From a virus: 64,000 nt of DNA. A program made the position numbers and the translations under genes. Shown piece by piece: positions 49,036 through 56,687 of the stretch. The notes beneath the pieces are model-generated. The model was not told the DNA's origin. It saw only the letters and a program-made list of their open reading frames with translations, and made no database searches. Where the stretch lies: positions 30,224 through 94,223 of the IMG/VR virus record IMGVR_UViG_3300025087_000048; one strand, 5' to 3'. The stretch's first letter is position 1, and each line of letters starts with the position of its first letter.

Positions 49036-49824
49036 ATGCGCGCATCATTCACCGGCACTGTGGTCATCGGCCTCGTCACAATGGCGATCAAAGCATTCAA
49101 AACCACACAGGAACAGAATCTTAATTTCACTCTGCTACATCGTGCATGTCAAGCTCCTTTGAAAATCATGCACGTATGTAAGATGTGTGAACAACCTGTT
49201 CAAAAGAACGATTCAGTCCGCGGAATTGAAACATCAAGTGGATGGGTTACCTTCGACGAGCAGGAGATTGAAGAACTCGAGCCCGTGTCCGCTGAAGGTC
49301 ATCCGATTCGCGGGGAGCAGTGTATCCCGCTTGCTCAAGTGGATTCTCTCTGGTACGATCAGACGTACTTCATGGTTCCAACCGACGTACAAGATATGCG
49401 CCCCTACGCACTGATCAAACGTGTGCTCCGTGATGAACGACTTGCGATCGTCGTCACATACACGACGCGAGGACACATCTACTTGGGACTTATTTGCCCC
49501 AATCAAGACAACCTCATTCTGCGACGTCTCTTCTACGCTGATAACATGCACGCGGTCGAAGATTTTCAGGCTGGAAACGCCCCGATTCACCTTTCTGCAA
49601 AAGAGGTGACTCTTGCCAAACGCCTATTCAAAACGATGACCCGACCGTTCAAACATGAATCCTACCACGACCTTGGGTACCTCCGTCTCATCGAAGTTCT
49701 CCACGCCAAAGAAAAGAAATTGCCAATCCCGCCTCAGAGACGCCCACGTCCAGTTCCAATTCGCACAATGCCCCTTGTTAATGCGCTTCATGATTCTGTC
49801 GAGTACAGGCGCGCTGCAAAATAG
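49036..49824 (+). CDS. Ku-like DNA end-binding protein
   Basis: 262 residues. The opening (MRASFTGTVVIGLVTMAIKA then FKTTQEQNLNFTLLHRACQA) is the standard bacterial Ku start, followed by CKMCEQPVQKNDSVRGIE, EIEELEPVS and DQTYFMVPTD. Ku binds double-strand ends as a ring and recruits a ligase in end joining; phage homologues can protect or circularise genome ends. No LigD-type ligase is visible in the window. It is separated from the modifier genes by 9 bases and could share their transcript. Confidence 0.88.
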   Translation: MRASFTGTVVIGLVTMAIKAFKTTQEQNLNFTLLHRACQAPLKIMHVCKMCEQPVQKNDSVRGIETSSGWVTFDEQEIEELEPVSAEGHPIRGEQCIPLAQVDSLWYDQTYFMVPTDVQDMRPYALIKRVLRDERLAIVVTYTTRGHIYLGLICPNQDNLILRRLFYADNMHAVEDFQAGNAPIHLSAKEVTLAKRLFKTMTRPFKHESYHDLGYLRLIEVLHAKEKKLPIPPQRRPRPVPIRTMPLVNALHDSVEYRRAAK

Positions 49825-49829
49825 AACCT

Positions 49830-50042
49830 ATGCTCGAATCTAAAGTCGTCAAAGTGAGACAACACCTTCTCTGTTTCCTTTGCCAGCAACCAATTGAAGG
49901 CCCGGATAGTCTTCGTCTCCGCTGGAGTCCACACAGAAAAGGTATCGGGCTCCTTGGGTATTTCCATCCAGGAGTTTGCGGAGCAGCCATGGAATCCGTA
50001 CTCCGTGAAAAGGACGAGACAAATGTCCAGACAGATTCTTAA
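49830..50042 (+). CDS. Small Cys-containing protein
   Basis: 70 residues starting MLESKVVKVRQHLLCFLCQQ, with CFLC and a later Cys. Overlaps the next gene by 20 bases. Ribosome site weak. Function unknown. Confidence 0.5.
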   Translation: MLESKVVKVRQHLLCFLCQQPIEGPDSLRLRWSPHRKGIGLLGYFHPGVCGAAMESVLREKDETNVQTDS

Positions 50043-50478
50043 AACAGAGACACAAATTCTTGAAACAGAAGTACGAAGATTATATCGAGACCAACCAGAT
50101 ATATGCAAAAGGGTTCTCAATCACAAACTAGGAGTTGATCACTACATTCATGGCATGATAGTGCATACTATTCCTGTGTGGATACACACTGCCGATTTTA
50201 TACATCCAAGACGAGTGGCTCTCGGAATGGTTAACGGAATCTGGACTCTATGTGTTGCACCAAAATACACCAACACTGAAGCTCCGGAATTCAAAGACAC
50301 GCCCTGGAATGACGAAGGGTCGCTCATTCATCTATCAAGCGTGGTGAGTAGCGGAGAAAATGGACGATTAAACACAATTTTATTTGCAGTAAACATGTCT
50401 GAAAAGGCGTGGTTAAAATTTAAGAAACAGGAACCAACATGTCTTGCCGTCTTATACCCCCGGAACCTGAACTATTAA
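50023..50478 (+). CDS. Phage protein of unknown function
   Basis: 151 residues starting MSRQILKTETQILETEVRRL; an amphipathic helix, then mixed segments (VDHYIHGMIVHTIPVWIHTA, GSLIHLSSVVSSGENG). AAAAGGACG upstream. It precedes the helicase and overlaps it by 40 bases. No family recognised. Confidence 0.55.
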   Translation: MSRQILKTETQILETEVRRLYRDQPDICKRVLNHKLGVDHYIHGMIVHTIPVWIHTADFIHPRRVALGMVNGIWTLCVAPKYTNTEAPEFKDTPWNDEGSLIHLSSVVSSGENGRLNTILFAVNMSEKAWLKFKKQEPTCLAVLYPRNLNY

Positions 50479-51590
50479 TGGCTCCGATCCCTCCGGCACA
50501 AGAACATCGTGCATTGGTCTGGCTTTGGTCTGCTTCGGCTCTATTTCCAGATATTTTGGAACAATTTCCACAGGACATCCTTTCGGAAGAAGGCCGGCAA
50601 TGGCTTACATGCATGCGTGAATTCCCGACCACCCCATTGGGAAGTTCACCGGCATCAGAACAGGAAGGACGTACATATTTTCGCACACAACTTCTTGCAC
50701 ATTTAGCCAAAGAAGCTGCAAAAGCACAGAAAAATGGGTCGCTTGACAGAGTCTATCGTGCTGTCGAATTTCTTGACACGTTTACTACGGCCATCTCTCC
50801 TCCACCTGTCGTTGCATACGATCTTGCTATTCCACAAGTGCGCTCAGTCATTCCAACAGGAATTGAACCCATAGACCAACAAATTCGTGGCCTTGCTGTT
50901 GGAGAACTTGGCATTATTTTTCTTCCTCCTGGGCGTGGTAAAACACAAATGCTTATTAATTTTACTGACACCGCGCTACTTCTCGGGAAGGATGTTTTAT
51001 ATCTTACAATTGCGGACCAATCAAAGGATGAACTGATTCCTCGGATTGATACATGTATCCTGGGAACCCCATGTCCAGCCGAAGCAACCGCAGACGTGTT
51101 ATTGGAACGACATCAACGGGCAAGCCAGCAACGAACAGGCCGTCTGTGGGTTGCCGACTACACAGATCGGGCCTGTGACATTCAGGATATTGAACGAACT
51201 ATTCAACATTGTGCATCAGACCTCATCATCGTTGACCACGCGGATGATGTGTTGTCTCCGTACGCCACAGATCCGACAGCCACTCGGCACAGTCTCAGAG
51301 TTGTCTACCTCGCACTCAAGAAGCTTTCCGTGCGGTACAATGTTCCCATCTGGACTGCAAGTCAATCACCTGAAGCTTCGTGGAACTTCAGAGACACAAG
51401 TATTTCTGATATGGCTGAGGCCAAGGTGGGGAAAGCCACTGGAGCAGCAATTATTCTAGGATTTTCCGGTGGGCCTATTGCCCAACAGGTTCCAGGGGTC
51501 ATGTACTGTTCCATTGCCAAGGCACGGCGATGGTTCACAGAACGGAATTTCCCGCTTCGATACGATCATGAGGTCTGTCGAATATGGTAA
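50439..51590 (+). CDS. DnaB/RecA-like replicative helicase
   Basis: 383 residues. The C-terminal RecA core has RSVIPTGIEPIDQQIRGLAV, Walker A PPGRGKTQ (163-170), Walker B DLIIVDHADDV and a sensor region WTASQSPEASWNF. The N-terminal 120 residues are helical, as in DnaB-type helicases. It would unwind DNA at the fork as a hexamer, with the primase gene just downstream and overlapping by 7 bases. AGGAACC upstream. Confidence 0.82.
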   Translation: MSCRLIPPEPELLMAPIPPAQEHRALVWLWSASALFPDILEQFPQDILSEEGRQWLTCMREFPTTPLGSSPASEQEGRTYFRTQLLAHLAKEAAKAQKNGSLDRVYRAVEFLDTFTTAISPPPVVAYDLAIPQVRSVIPTGIEPIDQQIRGLAVGELGIIFLPPGRGKTQMLINFTDTALLLGKDVLYLTIADQSKDELIPRIDTCILGTPCPAEATADVLLERHQRASQQRTGRLWVADYTDRACDIQDIERTIQHCASDLIIVDHADDVLSPYATDPTATRHSLRVVYLALKKLSVRYNVPIWTASQSPEASWNFRDTSISDMAEAKVGKATGAAIILGFSGGPIAQQVPGVMYCSIAKARRWFTERNFPLRYDHEVCRIW

Positions 51591-52291
51591 CCCCTTGGCA
51601 TTGGCAACAGTACCAACGACCGTCGCACACAATCAAAGTTCCAAAATCTCCAACGGCACTCCCGCCTGAAGCAGTTCCTGCGTGGGTACACCCACGCGGA
51701 CGTGCCTATCTTAAAGAACGCGGGCTCACCAAGGATGAATCGGAACGCTATGATCTTCACTTCTGCGATGGTGGAGTGTGGTCGCAGCGCCTCATTATTC
51801 CGATGTACGTGAACGACATTCTCGTTGCCTTCCAGGGGCGTGATGTCACAGGAACCGATCCGGGACGATACAGGACAGAGGGACCACGTCCCATTTATTG
51901 CCCAGTCCAACCAGACACGCACGCTCCAGGCCCGCTTGTCATTGTGGAGGGTCCATTCGATGCCTTTGCTGTCCTACGAACCTATACGGCTGTCGCCACC
52001 CTTGGCATCTATCCGAGCTCCGCCCAAATAGAAACGCTGATTCAACTCGTGTCCGCATATCACATACCAGTGACGTATGTGTGGTTTGATAACACAGCGA
52101 CCGGAGAAGCCTGCGCATTACAGCTTCAACTGACTCCGCACATCCCCACATTCGTCATTGTCGATGAACAACAGAAAGATCCAGGAGAATACCTATGTCA
52201 CACTCCGGCCAACGCTCTTGGAGACGTTATTTCCCGTCAGGGTTTTCACCAGCCACCCCAGCCAAACCACCATATAAGACCCACTCGTTGA
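51584..52291 (+). CDS. TOPRIM primase-like protein lacking the zinc domain
   Basis: 235 residues. Residues about 40-110 (GRAYLKERGLTKDESERYDL, RLIIPMYVNDILVAFQGRDV, PRPIYCP) follow the DnaG catalytic core. The TOPRIM Glu lies in LVIVEGPFDAFAVL; the later DxD is changed to FDNTATGEA, so the second acidic residue is missing. There is no N-terminal zinc-binding domain. It could be a degenerate or specialised primase. It overlaps the helicase gene. Confidence 0.78.
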   Translation: MVTPWHWQQYQRPSHTIKVPKSPTALPPEAVPAWVHPRGRAYLKERGLTKDESERYDLHFCDGGVWSQRLIIPMYVNDILVAFQGRDVTGTDPGRYRTEGPRPIYCPVQPDTHAPGPLVIVEGPFDAFAVLRTYTAVATLGIYPSSAQIETLIQLVSAYHIPVTYVWFDNTATGEACALQLQLTPHIPTFVIVDEQQKDPGEYLCHTPANALGDVISRQGFHQPPQPNHHIRPTR

Positions 52292-52614
52292 TTCATGTGA
52301 AAGAAGCTCCAGAAAACAAGGGAGAATGGAGTCTGGCGATCTTCGACGACACCATTTGTCTCCTGCTCTGCTGCCCTCTGTGCGGGAAACTCACTTCTAT
52401 ACGAACAGAAAACCATTCGATTTGTTTCAACCGGGGTAACACAATTTCAATTGAACCATCGTTGCGCTGTCCGGATACCACCTGCTCATGGCATACCTTT
52501 GTCGTACGATCTACCTGGAGTGAAATGCCCCTGATTACCATCACTGAAAAGGAGAAAACTCCACGAAATCTCCTGTTCGATACTGGAACACGTCCGTGGA
52601 CTGGTTACTGGTAA
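52195..52614 (+). CDS. Cys-rich protein, DUF6527-like pattern
   Basis: 139 residues, starting within the end of the primase gene after AGGAG. The segment GEWSLAIFDDTICLLLCCPL then CGKL, PSLRCPDTTCSWHTFVV and W gives a W-CPxCG-PSL-C-H-F layout similar to small metal-binding proteins found in some bacterial ubiquitin-like operons. The resemblance is by pattern only. It may instead be the missing zinc domain of the primase. Confidence 0.5.
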   Translation: MSHSGQRSWRRYFPSGFSPATPAKPPYKTHSLIHVKEAPENKGEWSLAIFDDTICLLLCCPLCGKLTSIRTENHSICFNRGNTISIEPSLRCPDTTCSWHTFVVRSTWSEMPLITITEKEKTPRNLLFDTGTRPWTGYW

Positions 52615-52617
52615 CTC

Positions 52618-53442
52618 GTGGCAAAAAAACACGTTGATCCCGAAGCTATTGGACCCGGGAAATGTCGGCTGTGCCCTCGATATCAACATGCACAGTCTAT
52701 CTGTCTCCCGGGACGTGGGTCAGTGGCCCCAAACTATATCGTAATCTTGGGATACCCGTCGCACGTTGATGATACGTGGTGTCGTACCTGTGATCGCCCA
52801 GCAACAGACCGCTGCCGTCAAACAGACCATCACATTGGGCACATACTCAGTAACGCAGCAGGACATGCATTACGAAACGTTTTACTGAAGGCATCCATTG
52901 ACCCGAACACGGTATTTTACACCAGTGTCGTTCGTTGTGCCGGGAAGCCGCCTGGAATCGTACAGATTCGCCGATGCCGGGCATATCTTTTGGACGAACT
53001 CGCGGCACTTGATCTGTCCCGATGCCGTGGCATCATGCTCCTTGGAGACTCTGCGGTCCACGGAGTGTTGAACCACCCGTATCTCACAGTCAAGCACACA
53101 CGTCTTCGTGTGTTGAACCCCACGGCCCCCCCTTGGGGCCCACCTGTTCGTGCCACCTATTACCCTGTAGAGCTTCTCCTACGCCAATCTGGAGCCATCA
53201 CACAGACAGAGATGGTTGCTGACTTCCTGGACCTTCAGAAACCACGAGATCCAGTCATGCCAACCGCACCCTGGAATTCATCCATGTATGATTTACCGGC
53301 ACCTCAATTGCTTGGAATCGACCTTGAGTGGACACAACACGGAACGATTCGGTGCATCGGATTTTCAGACGGAGTCTGGAAGATGGTAGCTCAGAGTCAG
53401 GATATCCCAAGTTTTCTCCAATGGCTCGAAGAAGCTAAATAG
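52618..53442 (+). CDS. Uracil-DNA glycosylase-like protein fused to exonuclease motif I
   Basis: 274 residues from a GTG. Residues 14-110 match family 4-like UDGs: GKCRLCPRYQ (iron-sulfur Cys pair), ICLPGRGSVAPNYIVILGYP, and FYTSVVRCAGKPP. Residues 230-252 read LLGIDLEWTQHGTIRCIGFS, which is the first acidic motif of a DEDD 3'-5' exonuclease, but the protein stops at EEAK before motif II. Motif II is present at the start of the polymerase gene 3.7 kb away. Removal of uracil during replication is expected. Confidence 0.8.
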   Translation: MAKKHVDPEAIGPGKCRLCPRYQHAQSICLPGRGSVAPNYIVILGYPSHVDDTWCRTCDRPATDRCRQTDHHIGHILSNAAGHALRNVLLKASIDPNTVFYTSVVRCAGKPPGIVQIRRCRAYLLDELAALDLSRCRGIMLLGDSAVHGVLNHPYLTVKHTRLRVLNPTAPPWGPPVRATYYPVELLLRQSGAITQTEMVADFLDLQKPRDPVMPTAPWNSSMYDLPAPQLLGIDLEWTQHGTIRCIGFSDGVWKMVAQSQDIPSFLQWLEEAK

Positions 53443-53470
53443 TACATATCTCAGGAGGTAAGAAAAAACC

Positions 53471-53821
53471 ATGTTCACACGTCCTTACTACATCCTCAAA
53501 AATGGGAAACCTGTTCAAGAACAAGATGTTCTCAAATGGGCACAGTGGTTCGAAGCATTTTGAAAAGAACGAATAATAGAACAAACAAAAATCAAGCAAG
53601 GTAAGACAAAGTCGAAGGAGATCCTCGTATCAACTGTCTTCCTTAGCTTTGACCACAACTGGAGTCTCTCTGGAAAACCCATGCTATGGGAAACCATAGT
53701 GTTCAATGGTCCCAGCGACGGATATCGAGTACACTATACCAGCCTTGCGGCTGCAAAGAAAGGGCACGCAAAAACCGTTGAACAAGAACGACGAATCCTG
53801 GCGCGATTGACAATCAAATGA
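53471..53821 (+). pseudogene. Conserved small phage protein interrupted by TGA
   Basis: The ORF starts MFTRPYYILKNGKPVQEQDV (AGGAGG upstream) and reads WAQWFEAF before a TGA at 53561-53563. The same frame continues with KEILVSTVFLSFDHNW, MLWETIVFNGPSDGYRVHYT and ends at the ATG of the next gene (ATGA). Both halves belong to one common phage protein type, in which WFE is normally followed by STVFLGLDH without a break. A nonsense mutation or recoding is possible; TGA is used as a normal stop elsewhere. Confidence 0.65.
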
Positions 53822-54078
53822 ACGATCACCACTGGTCGGGCTGGCCGGGTGCATATTGTGTTGATTGTGGGATTGAAGATCAGACAGAAATCTGTCTGGC
53901 TGAACATGATGTCATTCTATATTGCACAAACGGACACTGGTTACCAGACGTCAACACACAATCTCCGGATGATTGTCCACACGATCAAACGCTCTGCTCT
54001 GATCACATCAACCCACCTTGTGCCGAACCTGGGTCCAACAGGCATAACCCGTATCAAAAGAAAGGAGAAAACCATTAA
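53818..54078 (+). CDS. Small Cys/His-rich phage protein (HHWSGWPGAYC)
   Basis: 86 residues starting MNDHHWSGWPGAYCVDCGIE, with CTNGHW and later Cys pairs. This SGWPGAYC-CG opening is common to short phage proteins that probably bind zinc. ATGA overlap with the interrupted gene. Confidence 0.7.
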   Translation: MNDHHWSGWPGAYCVDCGIEDQTEICLAEHDVILYCTNGHWLPDVNTQSPDDCPHDQTLCSDHINPPCAEPGSNRHNPYQKKGENH

Positions 54079-54082
54079 AACA

Positions 54083-54292
54083 ATGACCGGTGTTCGACTC
54101 ATTGTTGTCAGCAAAGAAGTTGCCACGTTCAACGATATAGATGCGCTACGAAAACGAATGCCAAGTAAAGAAGATTTTGATATGTTTGTAGTCTGGGATG
54201 TTGATCATCCTATTGACATGGCTTTCATATCTCTTCGATCCTACTTAGAAAAACAGGGTATCAACTGTAATGGAGAGGAAAAAAACTCATGA
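54083..54292 (+). CDS. Small phage protein
   Basis: 69 residues starting MTGVRLIVVSKEVATFNDID. AAAGGAG lies too far from this ATG but seven bases from an in-frame ATT at 54074, so an ATT start (adding Ile-Lys-Thr) is conceivable. Alpha/beta character; unknown function. Confidence 0.5.
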   Translation: MTGVRLIVVSKEVATFNDIDALRKRMPSKEDFDMFVVWDVDHPIDMAFISLRSYLEKQGINCNGEEKNS

Positions 54293-54570
54293 CATGGAAT
54301 TATCGCCTTGTATACCGGAAAGATGTTAAAACAACTCCAGGCGCTCGAATGGGCGTCTATGCAATCCACGAAGTGTACTACGATGACAACGGAAAACCAG
54401 ATGCTGTGACTCAAGACGCCATCAGTATCTGCGGGGAAACGATTAACGAGGTATGGACAGCTTATCGACAAATGTCAGAGGCATTCGCACAACCTGTTCT
54501 TGACTACAACACCAGAAGACCAATCAAAAATACTGCAAAGAAAGTAGTAATAAAAGGTAAAAAGAAATGA
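54289..54570 (+). CDS. Conserved small phage protein (MTWNYRL)
   Basis: 93 residues: MTWNYRLVYRKDVKTTPGAR, MGVYAIHEVYYDDNGKPDAV, GETINEVWTAYRQMSEAFAQ and a Lys-rich tail. The NYR, YAIHEVYYDDNGKP, GET-E and PVLDY pattern is common in phages. Function unknown. ATGA overlaps on both sides. Confidence 0.75.
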   Translation: MTWNYRLVYRKDVKTTPGARMGVYAIHEVYYDDNGKPDAVTQDAISICGETINEVWTAYRQMSEAFAQPVLDYNTRRPIKNTAKKVVIKGKKK

Positions 54571-54728
54571 ACAAATGCCGACACGAAAACTATAGTGCAT
54601 TTAATTACTGCGGAAAATGCGGAAAACACTTAAACACGATCTGCCGCTGTGGCGCTGTCATAGTGCACTCCGATACTTATTGCGTACATTGCGGGAGAAA
54701 ATGCACTCATGAAAAAAGAACTGTGTGA
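54567..54728 (+). CDS. Double zinc-ribbon protein (53 residues)
   Basis: MNKCRHENYSAFNYCGKCGK, then CRCGAVIVHSDTYCVHCGRK. Eight or more Cys in CxxC/C-C pairs form two ribbons. Coupled by ATGA to the previous gene. Confidence 0.7.
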   Translation: MNKCRHENYSAFNYCGKCGKHLNTICRCGAVIVHSDTYCVHCGRKCTHEKRTV

Positions 54729-54975
54729 TACATGTTACGGCCGTGGATGCCCTGTCTGCCAGCCTGAAAGAGACTTCGAAGCAGAACTTGGAAATAAGGA
54801 TGCGCCTGAAGGACATGTCTATGTATGCTTGGCGTGCGGCAAACAATCAAAAGATAAATATGGATTCAAATCAATCACCCACGGCTGGGATGAATCCTGC
54901 ATGATGAACGCTGAGCTTCATCCCCTTGGAAAATGTATTATTGAACACGGACGTGTTGTCAAAATAAACGACTAG
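54709..54975 (+). CDS. Zinc-binding protein with DnaJ-like Cys motif
   Basis: 88 residues starting MKKELCDTCYGRGCPVCQPE, a CxxCxGxGCxxC motif as in DnaJ zinc domains, then VYVCLACGKQSKDKYGFKSI and DESCMMNAELHP. Overlaps the previous gene by 20 bases. Unknown role. Confidence 0.65.
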   Translation: MKKELCDTCYGRGCPVCQPERDFEAELGNKDAPEGHVYVCLACGKQSKDKYGFKSITHGWDESCMMNAELHPLGKCIIEHGRVVKIND

Positions 54976-54978
54976 ACT

Positions 54979-55437
54979 ATGGACGCTCTCATCGAGATGG
55001 CAAAAACAGACCACTATATTAAGAATTTCCTCAAACATTTTGGTCCAAAGCACCTCCGTGTACTCATTACAGGGGAACGCACATTCTCAAATAGTTATCC
55101 AATGTGGTTCCTTCTCTCGTATGTAAAAGAGATTTCTACACCACGTCCGACACTGATTCACGGGGCAGCCCGAGGAGCAGACACACTAGCCGCACACGTT
55201 GCGACGCTCCTCAAGTTCCATGTACGTGCCTACCCGGCGGACTGGACACGGTATGGACGAAGAGCAGGCCCGATTCGCAACCAGCAGATGTTCACAGAAG
55301 GAAAACCTGATCTTGTGATTGCCTTCTTTGTCAACCGTGAACATTCAAAGGGAACAAATCATATGGTTAAGATTAGCAAACGTGCTGGTCTTCCATGTAT
55401 TATTTGGGAGGAAAACAAAGGATGGACACTGGAGTAA
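54979..55437 (+). CDS. SLOG/DUF2493-type nucleotide-sensing protein
   Basis: 152 residues. RVLITGERTF, then LIHGAARGADTLAAHVATLL, VRAYPADWTRYGRRAGPIRN and QQMFTEGKPDLVIAFF, a clear Rossmann-like SLOG (YspA/DUF2493) layout. This family binds nucleotide ligands and occurs in many phages, often without known function. In-frame ATG 54979 follows closely after the previous stop. Confidence 0.85.
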   Translation: MDALIEMAKTDHYIKNFLKHFGPKHLRVLITGERTFSNSYPMWFLLSYVKEISTPRPTLIHGAARGADTLAAHVATLLKFHVRAYPADWTRYGRRAGPIRNQQMFTEGKPDLVIAFFVNREHSKGTNHMVKISKRAGLPCIIWEENKGWTLE

Positions 55438-55655
55438 AATCTAAAATACGTACGTGTCTTGTCTGTTTCTTCTATGTCGAGTGGGAACGTGATTCACCAG
55501 TCAGTATCGGACACTGTCATCGGTATCCACCAACGGCAGACTCCGGCCAGTCAACGTATCCATTTATGCGAAATTATCCAGTTGAAAGATTTCCATTAGT
55601 GCCAGGCGATCTATACTGCGGAGAATGGAAATCAAAAGGAGAAAAAACAGAATGA
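55422..55655 (+). CDS. Small Cys-rich phage protein
   Basis: 77 residues: MDTGVKSKIRTCLVCFFYVE, HCHRYPPTADS and DLYCGEWKSKG. The C-C-F, C-RYPP and YCGEW pattern is common to small zinc-binding phage proteins. GGAGG lies upstream of the ATG. ATGA overlap downstream. Confidence 0.65.
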   Translation: MDTGVKSKIRTCLVCFFYVEWERDSPVSIGHCHRYPPTADSGQSTYPFMRNYPVERFPLVPGDLYCGEWKSKGEKTE

Positions 55656-55897
55656 ATACACGGGTACTCGATTGGAAAACCATGGTTGGAAAACGAGTTC
55701 TCTGTGGGAGCAAAGACACTCAAATTAGAGAGGCCATAGTCCAGGAAGTATCTGAATCGGGTAACTACGTAAAACTATCATCAGTTGTCATGCCACTCAG
55801 TTCAAGCAGACAGGCATACTGGCATGACAGACAAGATATTCACTTCCTTGAAGTCCTACCAGATCCTCTAAGATTCATCAAACAAGATGAAAAATAA
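55652..55897 (+). CDS. Small phage protein with SH3-like pattern
   Basis: 81 residues starting MNTRVLDWKTMVGKRVLCGS, with beta-rich REAIVQEVSESGNYVKLSSV. Last gene before the tRNA pair. AAGGAG upstream. Unknown function. Confidence 0.6.
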   Translation: MNTRVLDWKTMVGKRVLCGSKDTQIREAIVQEVSESGNYVKLSSVVMPLSSSRQAYWHDRQDIHFLEVLPDPLRFIKQDEK

Positions 55898-55912
55898 TAG
55901 ACTCAACGCCCT

Positions 55913-55989
55913 GCCCCGCTATCCCAATCGGCAGAGGAATTGGTCTTAAAAACCAAAAAGTATGGGTTCGAATCCCATGCGGGGCACCA
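55913..55989 (+). tRNA. tRNA with UAA anticodon (Leu) but a short variable loop
   Basis: 77 nt with encoded CCA. Acceptor GCCCCGC/GCGGGGC, anticodon arm TTGGT-CTTAAAA-ACCAA (UAA), T arm ATGGG-TTCGAAT-CCCAT. The D arm resembles Leu tRNAs, but the variable region is only 5 nt (AAAGT), whereas Leu tRNAs normally carry a long arm. It would decode UUA. Charging identity is uncertain. Confidence 0.85.
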
Positions 55990-55994
55990 TACAT

Positions 55995-56082
55995 GCGAGA
56001 GTGCTTGGAATGGCAGACAGGCTGGATTCAAAATCCAGTGGGGGTTTCCCTCGTGGGGGTTCGAGTCCCCCCTCTCGCACCA
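55995..56082 (+). tRNA. tRNA-Leu(CAA)
   Basis: 88 nt with encoded CCA. Acceptor GCGAGAG/CTCTCGC, anticodon arm CTGGA-TTCAAAA-TCCAG (CAA), long variable arm with GGGG/CCCT, T arm GGGGG-TTCGAGT-CCCCC. A normal class II leucine tRNA, decoding UUG. Confidence 0.92.
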
Positions 56083-56120
56083 TGATATATTCAGTACGCG
56101 TACTGCGTGTGGCACGCGGT

Positions 56121-56150
56121 CACGGGGCATGTGAGTCCCCCGTGCTTTTT
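56121..56150 (+). terminator. Rho-independent terminator after the tRNA pair
   Basis: CACGGGG (56121-56127) and CCCCGTG (56138-56144) with a 10-base loop, then CTTTTT. Ends the transcript that carries both tRNAs. Confidence 0.8.
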
Positions 56151-56222
56151 AGGACGGTCGGTTCCGACTTACAGCGAATCCGGCCAGCGAGCATATTCAC
56201 CACATATAGGAGAAAAGAAATA

Positions 56223-56390
56223 ATGGCAAAAATATTTCTTACGCTAACATTTCTCGGCTGGTGGTTTCTTATGTCAGGGTGGCATCCAAAACAAATTGGT
56301 CCATTTGAATCACAGGAAATTTGCGATAAGGTACGTAATAACTATCTTACAGCAGGCAATATCTGCTGGTTCATAAAGCCAAACTGTTAA
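56223..56390 (+). CDS. Small exported or membrane protein (55 residues)
   Basis: MAKIFLTLTFLGWWFLMSGW has one hydrophobic helix or signal, followed by a short part with two Cys (QEICDKVRNN, NICWFIKPNC). AGGAG upstream. Unknown function. Confidence 0.55.
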   Translation: MAKIFLTLTFLGWWFLMSGWHPKQIGPFESQEICDKVRNNYLTAGNICWFIKPNC

Positions 56391-56409
56391 TAGCTTATAG
56401 GAGGAATCC

Positions 56410-56670
56410 ATGGACGAACTGGCAAAGGCAATCACTGAATTAATCCGCACGGGTGCCCCGCTTGGAGCCACAGCTATACAGTGGTACTTTATTATACGTT
56501 TATCAGAACAAGTTCTAAATCTAGTCGCCATCCTCTCTGCATTTGGAACAGCGATCTTTATCTTCATCCGTATCCAAAACTATCTTCGTTGGATACGTAC
56601 AAAGGAAATGGAATCAGCTGATAGAAAAGGCCAACCATACGAAGCCCCACGTCACGGAGAGGGGTTTTAA
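56410..56670 (+). CDS. Small membrane protein
   Basis: 86 residues. An amphipathic N terminus (MDELAKAITELIRTGAPLGA) and a transmembrane helix (VLNLVAILSAFGTAIFIFIR), then a basic tail. AGGAGG upstream. Holin-like shape but unproven. Confidence 0.6.
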   Translation: MDELAKAITELIRTGAPLGATAIQWYFIIRLSEQVLNLVAILSAFGTAIFIFIRIQNYLRWIRTKEMESADRKGQPYEAPRHGEGF

Positions 56671-56687
56671 TTCATTCATGCATGAAT
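56670..56687. repeat. 18-bp inverted repeat, copy 8
   Basis: ATTCAT-tcatgc-ATGAAT, perfect arms. It touches the stop of the membrane protein gene on one side and the tRNA-His-like sequence on the other. Confidence 0.75.

Noticed and set aside
53440-53442. Amber readthrough at the end of the UDG-like gene
   Set aside because: No tRNA in the window has a CUA anticodon, and the frame past the TAG does not continue the exonuclease.
52618-53442. Plain UDG with an unrelated C-terminal tail
   Set aside because: The tail GIDLEW followed by IGFSDG fits exonuclease motif I too well and continues logically at the polymerase start.
53471-53821. TGA reassigned to Trp throughout the phage
   Set aside because: TGA ends many genes here with ATGA overlaps, so it is a real stop codon.
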